8,947 nucleotides of DNA from Hyphomonas sp. (lineage in GTDB: Bacteria; Pseudomonadota; Alphaproteobacteria; Caulobacterales; Hyphomonadaceae). The stretch lies in assembly GCA_024743015.1 (NCBI GenBank), contig JANSXJ010000137.1, positions 1-8,947 of the forward strand, written 5' to 3'. Of this stretch, positions 1 through 4,856 are shown piece after piece; position 1 is the stretch's first letter; the number at the start of each line of letters is the position of its first letter. The notes beneath the pieces are model-generated. The model saw only the letters and a program-made list of their open reading frames with translations. It had not been told where the DNA came from and did no database searches. The translations under genes were made by a program, and so were the position numbers.

Positions 1-2016
1 CAATAGTTCTTCGCGTTCGAGTGGATCCAAGATTAGCCCAGCAGATTTGGAATAGTAGACACCATAGTCCATTGGAACTGACGTGAATTGTGGGCGCTTC
101 GATGCGATGATAATTTCGACCCGATGTTCAGTCAAATAAGGATTTATGTTCCCCACTATGCGTTTATTCTCGTCTGAGTATATGAAGCGATCCCCACTCT
201 CGTGGCGATCCAGACCAGTTATTATTACTGTTACTCCAGCTTTGTTTTTGGCAAGATTGCTCCACGTAAAAGAGGTATGGGCAAACCGAATTCTAAATCC
301 TGCTGAGAAGAGTAGCTGCCAGGTTATGGGAACTTGTTGTCCCTGACAAAGGCTATTAGTCGAAACAAAAGCGAAAGGTGCCGCGAACTTTTGGTTTAGA
401 GAGGCAGCTTTGATGTACCAAGCTCCCACGTAGTCGACGTTTTTCCAATTTGATGACAGATTGGAAAAGACCGTTTCAAGATCATTCTTCTGCTGTTCAG
501 TCTGCTTCCGTGTCCCCGTGAATGGCGGATTCCCGCAGATATACGTCTCCCAATCCCCACCTTCTCCGGGCTCCAAAGCCAGCCGCCCTGTCGGCCCCGC
601 CAAATCCTCCTCAATTGCTGACGCCTGCTCCGGCGGCGGGCAGACCTCCAGCCAATCGAGCCGCAATGCATTGCCGTGCTTGATCCGCCCCGTTTCCTTC
701 AGCGGCAGGACGATCTCGCCCGCGCGCTCCTGCCCCATCGCATCGACATCGCACTGATACTCCGCGATGAGCAGCGACAGCCGTGCGATCTCGCAAGCAA
801 AGTCCTTGATCTCGATGCCAAAGAAATTCTTGAGCGGGATGACGCTGCGCAGGTCTTCGCGATCCTTGGACTCCGCGCTCAAAACTTTCAGGCGCCGCGA
901 GAGGATCTCCGCCTCGATCGCGCGCATCTCCTTGTAGGCGATGACGAGAAAATTGCCCGATCCACAGGCGGGGTCGAAAACGCGGATGCGCCCCAGCCGC
1001 TTGCGAAGATTCAGGAGCTTGCGGGGATTGTTACCCGCCTCTTCGAGCTGCGCGCGCAGATCGTCCAGAAAGAGCGGGTTTAGCACCTTCAGGATGTTCG
1101 GCACGCTGGTGTAGTGCATGCCAAGCTCGCCGCGCTCTTCATCCTCGGCGACGGCCTGGATCATGGACCCGAAAATGTCGGGGTTGATCGACTTCCAGTC
1201 GAGGCTACCGGCATGCAGAAGGTAACTGCGGGCAATCCTGGAGAACCGCGGCACTTCGTTCGATCCGGCAAACAGGCCGCCATTCACATAAGGAAACGCA
1301 TCGGCCCAAGGCCGGAGGCCTGCGCCGGCGCGCTCCTTCGTCGGGATGTCCATGGCGCGGAACAATTCCGCGATAATGTCATGCGCGTTGTCCCGATCGC
1401 TCATCTGTTCGAGCGTGCGAGTAAACAGGTTTTCGCCGAGGAAGATTCCCGTGTCCTCTGCAAAGAAGCAAAAGATCAGGCGCGCCATAAACTGATTGAG
1501 ATCATGGCGGCGTTCGTCGGTCGCCCAGTCGGGGTTCTCTTTCAGAAGCTCGACATAGAGACGATTAAGCCGCCCGGTCGCCTGAATGTCGATTGGATTG
1601 TTCTTGATCGCCTTGACGGTGGTGATCCCCGCCAGCGGCAGGAAGAAGCCGAAATGGTTCGGGAAGTCCGGATAGTCGCAAACGCGAATATCGCCCTCGA
1701 AAAGATCTTCGGCCTCAAGCGTCTGGCCATCGGTGGCAAGAATGAAACGGACTTTGCCCTTCTCGGTCTTGGGGCTGGCGCGCAGCTCAGCGAGCTTGTC
1801 GCCAACCCTGCCTGGCTCTGCCACGGCGAGATGGATGTTCTTGTATTGAAGGACGCCGCCCGCGACATCTGAATTCTTCGCAGCGCTTGCCAGCAGGCGT
1901 TTTACGGTCGCTCGTTTATTGTTGAAGGATTCAAGAAAGGCACGCGGAAACTGTTCTGCATCAAATGGAGCAGAAGCAAGTTCAGATATGGCTTCTTCAA
2001 TCTCAACGGCGTTCAT
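1..2016 (-). CDS. MmeI-family (Type IIL-like) DNA methyltransferase, partial (C-terminus beyond left edge)
   Basis: The frame is open for 672 codons from the ATG at 2016 to the window edge. An in-frame TGA two codons upstream fixes the start as this ATG or a later one. Family motifs in order are: LIFCFFAEDT near residues 180-189, AFPYVNGGLF near 241-250, LGMHYTSVPNIL near 298-309, the SAM-binding motif FDPACGSGNFL at 347-357, FFGIEI at 398-403 and the catalytic motif NPPF at 496-499. The last is typical of N6-adenine (gamma-class) methyltransferases. The order and spacing match what I recall of MmeI, where one chain carries nuclease, helical linker, methyltransferase and target-recognition domains. 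Most of the target-recognition and C-terminal domains (perhaps 200-250 residues) lie outside the window. The region equivalent to the MmeI nuclease site (D-x9-ExK) has no ExK: around residues 50-67 it reads VLQYKNIH followed by LAVAEP. The product may therefore methylate without cutting. GC content falls from about 64% to about 45% downstream of the NPPF region. A BREX PglX-type enzyme was considered, but the MmeI-like N-terminus fits better. Confidence 0.93.
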   Translation of the reverse strand, partial: MNAVEIEEAISELASAPFDAEQFPRAFLESFNNKRATVKRLLASAAKNSDVAGGVLQYKNIHLAVAEPGRVGDKLAELRASPKTEKGKVRFILATDGQTLEAEDLFEGDIRVCDYPDFPNHFGFFLPLAGITTVKAIKNNPIDIQATGRLNRLYVELLKENPDWATDERRHDLNQFMARLIFCFFAEDTGIFLGENLFTRTLEQMSDRDNAHDIIAELFRAMDIPTKERAGAGLRPWADAFPYVNGGLFAGSNEVPRFSRIARSYLLHAGSLDWKSINPDIFGSMIQAVAEDEERGELGMHYTSVPNILKVLNPLFLDDLRAQLEEAGNNPRKLLNLRKRLGRIRVFDPACGSGNFLVIAYKEMRAIEAEILSRRLKVLSAESKDREDLRSVIPLKNFFGIEIKDFACEIARLSLLIAEYQCDVDAMGQERAGEIVLPLKETGRIKHGNALRLDWLEVCPPPEQASAIEEDLAGPTGRLALEPGEGGDWETYICGNPPFTGTRKQTEQQKNDLETVFSNLSSNWKNVDYVGAWYIKAASLNQKFAAPFAFVSTNSLCQGQQVPITWQLLFSAGFRIRFAHTSFTWSNLAKNKAGVTVIITGLDRHESGDRFIYSDENKRIVGNINPYLTEHRVEIIIASKRPQFTSVPMDYGVYYSKSAGLILDPLEREELL

Positions 2017-2125
2017 GAATCAGTTTCAGACCTCAAAAAGGTCATTAAGCGCAGATGGCCAAAAAGTTGAACTGATTCGGGGTTTTCGGCTGGGATTCGT
2101 TGTGGTTACTCAGAGTTGCTGTGGG
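2017..2125 (-). promoter_or_regulatory. Intergenic leader of the methyltransferase gene with nested inverted repeats
   Basis: This spacer lies between the regulator stop codon and the methyltransferase start. GAATCAGTT at 2017-2025 is mirrored by AACTGATTC at 2070-2078, a perfect 9-base inverted repeat whose inner arm touches the ATG. Inside it, GACCT (2029-2033) and AGGTC (2039-2043) form a 5-base stem with a 5-base loop. That stem contains the only Shine-Dalgarno-like GAGG, which sits about 14 bases from the start codon, rather far. CTGATTCGG occurs at 2072-2080 and again as a direct repeat at 2138-2146, inside the end of the regulator gene. A very weak promoter match on the minus strand is TTCAAC (2071-2066) then CTTAAT (2049-2044), 16 bases apart. 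I see no convincing terminator, so the two minus-strand genes may be cotranscribed. Operator or translational-control functions are inference. Confidence 0.4.
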
Positions 2126-2968
2126 TCATGCCGCCAGCTGATTCGGCCCGAGTTGTGAACCAAGCAGCTCAACCAGATACCCGCCATCGCGCAAGGCTTT
2201 GGCCTTATTGACCAGATAGCGTGTCGTACTCTTCATCGACGTGACACCCCATTCAGCCTCGACCGTGGCCTTTCCATAGAGAACGACGGCGATTTCGCGC
2301 TGGGTCATTCCAAGGGCCAGGCAATCAAGCGCGATCAGCCCGTCGCGCAGCATCTGGGTGCGCTTTGACCACATGGGTGTTTCGATCTCAGGGTCGTCGC
2401 CGTAAATACGGAAGGCGTCTTTCTGCGCTTTCAGTTTGCGCTCATAGGCCTCCATATCGGAGATCTGCAGCTTCATGCGAACCGGTTCCATGCCAAGAAG
2501 GGACAGGCCGGTGCAGCGAACCTGCGCAACACATCCATTGCCGCGAAGCAGCAGAAACTCACGCTGGGCCCGGTCCGTGATGTGAGTGATCCGGCAGTGC
2601 GGGACTGTACGATCCCAGATATCGCAGGACTGACCCTCCGCGCGCGGGGTACAGTTGACCTCGACCTGATCCGGGAAAGCGGTTTTCAGCCATACCGCAT
2701 CGGCCTCGATCCCATTCAGTTTCGGATCGGGCATGAAGACCAAACCCCAGCGCGACGCCAGTTTCTGCGGAACACGTGACCGCAGTAGCCGTATGTTGGC
2801 GCAAGGCGCTGTCATTTCAGAAATGTCGTCCCAGGAATGCAGTTTTGCGTCTTCCAGGAAATCGCCATTGCGGCGGAGGTATTCCCAAGCCCAGCGGTCA
2901 TTCGAAAGCCGCCAGAGATAATCGTATGTCTTCAGGCTCTCATCGGTTTCGAGTCGATATGTCTTCAT
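2126..2968 (-). CDS. DUF6499-DUF2285 transcriptional regulator, FseA-like
   Basis: The product is 280 residues. The N-terminus has the DUF6499-type signature YLWRLSNDRWAWEYLRRN (about residues 17-34). The C-terminus has a DUF2285 helix-turn-helix variant (about 205-268), including LRDGLIALDCLALGMTQREI, a Trp at 240 and a final arginine/lysine-rich helix ending DGGYLVELL. In Mesorhizobium ICEMlSym-R7A, the activator FseA combines these two domains through a programmed frameshift between two genes, and the antiactivator QseM is a lone DUF2285 protein. Here both domains lie in one uninterrupted frame. The ATG at 2968 is chosen because GGGAGG lies five bases upstream; the frame stays open to another ATG at 3031, but that would add a 21-residue hydrophobic lead absent from the family signature. 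It is divergent from trbB and 109 bases ahead of the methyltransferase. The likely role is to activate excision or transfer genes by DNA binding. That it controls trb is inferred from position. Confidence 0.87.
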   Translation of the reverse strand: MKTYRLETDESLKTYDYLWRLSNDRWAWEYLRRNGDFLEDAKLHSWDDISEMTAPCANIRLLRSRVPQKLASRWGLVFMPDPKLNGIEADAVWLKTAFPDQVEVNCTPRAEGQSCDIWDRTVPHCRITHITDRAQREFLLLRGNGCVAQVRCTGLSLLGMEPVRMKLQISDMEAYERKLKAQKDAFRIYGDDPEIETPMWSKRTQMLRDGLIALDCLALGMTQREIAVVLYGKATVEAEWGVTSMKSTTRYLVNKAKALRDGGYLVELLGSQLGPNQLAA

Positions 2969-2973
2969 CAGCG

Positions 2974-2979
2974 CCTCCC
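2974..2979 (-). promoter_or_regulatory. Ribosome binding site deciding the regulator start
   Basis: On the minus strand GGGAGG is followed by five bases and then the ATG at 2968. This strong match selects the internal Met over the upstream in-frame ATG at 3031. Its first three bases are also the end of a 13-base palindrome. Confidence 0.75.
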
Positions 2980-2989
2980 GTAGTACGGG
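2977..2989. repeat. 13-base palindrome (CCCGTA-G-TACGGG) at the regulator start
   Basis: Six bases are perfectly mirrored around one central base, immediately upstream of and overlapping the regulator's ribosome binding site. As DNA it could be an operator for autoregulation. As RNA it could fold into a five-pair stem with a three-base loop that ties up part of the Shine-Dalgarno sequence. The symmetry is seen directly; either function is inference. Confidence 0.4.
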
Positions 2990-3140
2990 AAAAAGAGCAA
3001 GAAGTGCGCCAATTGCAGATTGAACCCTCATTTTCAGGCGAAAGTATTATGCAACGATAACAGTCTGATAGGTGGCACTTGTGCTGAACCGCTCACAAAT
3101 CGAGCTCGCCTGACAGACTAGTTTCGCTTCGGCACCATTA

Positions 3141-3190
3141 TGCCGCGACTTGCTGGCAGCTGCCCGCTAGTGCCGGGTCTTGCTCCCATT
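3141..3190 (+). repeat. Five TGCY motifs at exact 10-base spacing upstream of trbB
   Basis: TGCC or TGCT begins at 3141, 3151, 3161, 3171 and 3181, five consecutive 10-base steps. CCATT recurs at the ends of the next two steps (3186-3190 and 3196-3200). The remaining positions in each unit vary. The spacing is close to one DNA helical turn and the array ends about 85 bases before the trbB start. It could be a multi-site array for a regulator binding one DNA face, but a chance pattern in GC-rich DNA is not excluded. Confidence 0.35.
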
Positions 3191-3260
3191 GGTCGCCATT
3201 CTCACTCCCGCAAACCGCTTCCGCCTGCGACGCTCCAATCATTCGGAAACCCCAAGTGAC

Positions 3261-3265
3261 AGGAG
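3261..3265 (+). promoter_or_regulatory. Ribosome binding site of trbB
   Basis: AGGAG lies nine bases before the ATG at 3275. It supports that start over the internal Met codons at residues 8 and 17. Confidence 0.65.
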
Positions 3266-3274
3266 CCTAAACCG

Positions 3275-4270
3275 ATGGGCCAGACCCCGCACCAAATGGA
3301 GACAGAATCCAGGCGCACAGCAATGTTGCGCACGGCGTTCTGCCCGGTGGTGCGGGACGCCCTCGAAGCCCGTGATACGATCGAGATCATGGCCAATCCT
3401 GACGGATCAGTCTGGATCGAGAAGGCTGGCATCGGGCTCATCGTTTCGCAGCACACACTCCAGGCCTCTGACCGCGAGCGGGTCATCCGGCTCGTGGCCT
3501 CCGGGGTGGGAGAAGCCACAGACCGCACCTCCCCGATCGTCTCTGCAGAACTCCCCGGCAGCGGCGAGCGGTTTGAGGGGCTTCTCCCACCTGTCTCAAC
3601 CGCGCCCTGTTTTTCGATCCGCAAGCCTGCGACCACCCCGTTCGAACTTGGCGACTATGTCGACCAGGGCGCATTATCGCCAGCGCTCGCCGAAGCGTTG
3701 AAGGACTCCATACATACCCATGCCAACATTCTGATTGCGGGCGGGACCTCCTCCGGCAAGACAACCTTTACCAATGCGCTGCTTGCAGAACCCGGTCTTG
3801 GCGATGATCGGATCGTCATTCTCGAAGACACGCGCGAGCTAAAATGCGCGGCGCGGAATATTGTCCAGCTCAGAACCCATCGCGGCAGTACGAGCCTGCA
3901 GGACCTCGTCCGCTCAACGCTGCGCCTACGCCCTGACCGCATCATCGTCGGCGAGGTGCGCGGACCAGAAGCTCTCGATCTTCTGAAAGCGTGGAACACC
4001 GGCCATCCCGGCGGGATCACGACGCTGCATGCCAACTCCGCGTACGGCGCGCTTCAACGCCTTGAACAGCTGACCCTCGAAGCAACGCCCCGCGCGCCAT
4101 TCGATCTAATCGCGGAAGCGATCGACGTGGTCGTTTTCATGAGCCGCGCCGGCGGCCAGCGCCGTGTCGAAGAGGCGCTGCGCGTCACCGGTTTCAATGG
4201 TGAGGGCTACGACACCGCCCCGCTTGTCTCCCGCTGCCTTTCACTTGTCACAGAAGGAACCTCCTTATGA
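3275..4270 (+). CDS. trbB: Conjugal transfer ATPase TrbB (VirB11-like)
   Basis: This 331-residue protein is a VirB11-family hexameric secretion ATPase acting at the cytoplasmic face of the inner membrane, powering pilus biogenesis and substrate transfer. An N-terminal domain (about 1-125, including IEIMANPDGSVWIEK near 36-50) precedes the RecA-like ATPase domain. Visible motifs are Walker A GGTSSGKTT (156-164), the Asp box ILEDTRE (182-188), Walker B-like RIIVGEVRG (222-230) and the His box TGHPGGITTLHAN (242-254). All key residues are present and the length is usual for TrbB (around 320). It is the first gene of the trb operon, and its TGA overlaps the ATG of trbC in an ATGA arrangement, which suggests translational coupling. 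Confidence 0.96.
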   Translation: MGQTPHQMETESRRTAMLRTAFCPVVRDALEARDTIEIMANPDGSVWIEKAGIGLIVSQHTLQASDRERVIRLVASGVGEATDRTSPIVSAELPGSGERFEGLLPPVSTAPCFSIRKPATTPFELGDYVDQGALSPALAEALKDSIHTHANILIAGGTSSGKTTFTNALLAEPGLGDDRIVILEDTRELKCAARNIVQLRTHRGSTSLQDLVRSTLRLRPDRIIVGEVRGPEALDLLKAWNTGHPGGITTLHANSAYGALQRLEQLTLEATPRAPFDLIAEAIDVVVFMSRAGGQRRVEEALRVTGFNGEGYDTAPLVSRCLSLVTEGTSL

Positions 4271-4602
4271 TCCTCTACAACCAACTTCGCGCCGTGCACC
4301 GGACGCTACAGATCGCTGCAGTCTTTGGCGTCGGCCTCATGCTAGCCGGACCAGCCCATGCCGCAGGCTCCGGCATGCCGTGGGAAGGCCCGCTTGATCA
4401 GATCCTGCAGTCCATCGAAGGGCCGGTCGCCCGAATTGTTGCGGTGATCATCATTACCCTGACCGGTTTGACGCTGGCTTTCGGCGAAACCAGCGGCGGC
4501 ATGCGCAAGCTGATCCAGATCGTGTTCGGCCTCTCCATCGCCTTCGCTGCGACAAGCTTCTTCCTCACCTTCTTCAGCTTTGGCGGCGGAGCGCTGATCT
4601 AA
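4267..4602 (+). CDS. trbC: Conjugal transfer pilin TrbC (VirB2-like)
   Basis: This 111-residue prepilin has a positively charged N-terminus, a hydrophobic stretch (about 14-28) and a likely signal-peptidase site after AHA at residue 32. The mature part has the family-typical SGMPWEGPL stretch (35-43), then two hydrophobic segments (about 54-72 and 82-104) separated by the short polar loop GETSGGMRK. This is the VirB2/TrbC pilin layout. RP4 TrbC is trimmed at its C-terminus and cyclised by TraF; whether that happens here cannot be seen, although the tail ends in a Gly-rich SFGGGALI. AAGGA (4254-4258) is a plausible ribosome binding site. The start overlaps the trbB stop by four bases, and the stop overlaps the trbD start by one base (TAATG). 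Confidence 0.93.
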   Translation: MILYNQLRAVHRTLQIAAVFGVGLMLAGPAHAAGSGMPWEGPLDQILQSIEGPVARIVAVIIITLTGLTLAFGETSGGMRKLIQIVFGLSIAFAATSFFLTFFSFGGGALI

Positions 4603-4856
4603 TGGCTGAGGGTTATGAAATCCCCCTCCATCGCTCGCTCACGGAGCCGATCCTGATGGCGGGCGCGCCGCGAAGCGCCGCCATCGCCATCGGGACGCTG
4701 GCCGCCGCGCTCGCGCTCGGCCTGCGTCTCTGGATACCAGGTCTTCTGCTTTGGGTGCTCGGTCACTCAGCTGCTGTGTTCATGGCAAGGAGCGATCCGG
4801 ACTTCATGGCCGTCGCCTCACGATCCACGCGGCACAAGGAACATCTGACATGCTGA
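4602..4856 (+). CDS. trbD: Conjugal transfer protein TrbD (VirB3-like)
   Basis: This 84-residue inner-membrane protein of the VirB3/TrbD family associates with the VirB4-type ATPase and is needed for pilus assembly. A short N-terminal segment with the typical IPLHRSLTEPILMAGAPR pattern (7-24) leads into two adjacent hydrophobic stretches (about 26-41 and 44-61), then a polar C-terminus with the DPDF motif (65-68). The length is close to the family's usual 90-100. GGAG (4588-4591) lies ten bases before the ATG. The gene overlaps trbE by seven bases (4850-4856), so the two are probably translationally coupled. Confidence 0.92.
   Translation: MAEGYEIPLHRSLTEPILMAGAPRSAAIAIGTLAAALALGLRLWIPGLLLWVLGHSAAVFMARSDPDFMAVASRSTRHKEHLTC

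Larger units (their letters stand above)
2990..3274. promoter_or_regulatory. Divergent intergenic region between the regulator and the trb operon
   Basis: No convincing gene is visible in these 285 bases. It should hold the promoters for both divergent units. A weak forward candidate is TTGAAC (3020-3025) and TATTAT (3045-3050), 19 bases apart, which would leave a leader of over 200 bases before trbB. On the minus strand CATAAT overlaps the same spot (3047-3052) but lacks a good -35 partner. Palindromic elements include GCAC-TT-GTGC (3075-3084), GGCA-N6-TGCC (3131-3144) and the perfect GGCAGCTGCC (3155-3164). In related alphaproteobacterial elements a coupling-protein gene traG and a small CopG-like gene often precede trbB; neither is present here. 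Confidence 0.4.

Noticed and set aside
676..1083. A 135-codon open frame on the plus strand
   Set aside because: It is antisense to the methyltransferase segment that encodes the SAM-binding motif, and is a by-product of the GC-rich codon pattern.
1114..1872. A 252-codon open frame on the plus strand
   Set aside because: It lies antisense to the MmeI-like methyltransferase, whose frame shows conserved family motifs throughout. The plus-strand translation has no recognisable domain.
2969..3031. An N-terminal extension of the DUF2285 regulator to the ATG at 3031
   Set aside because: The strong GGGAGG five bases before the ATG at 2968 and the family's usual N-terminus favour the shorter protein.
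3071..3090. GGTGGCACTTGTGCTGAACC considered as a LuxR/TraR-type box
   Set aside because: Only the GCAC/GTGC core is symmetric; the outer bases do not mirror and it does not match the known tra box pattern.
3122..3259. A short plus-strand open stretch ending in TGA just before trbB, considered as the remnant of a CopG-like gene
   Set aside because: It has no ribbon-helix-helix pattern, no good start and no clear codon bias; I could not recognise the translation.
3180..3701. A 173-codon plus-strand frame starting upstream of trbB
   Set aside because: Most of it overlaps trbB in another frame and is Ser/Arg/Pro-rich with no domain; trbB has all its ATPase motifs.
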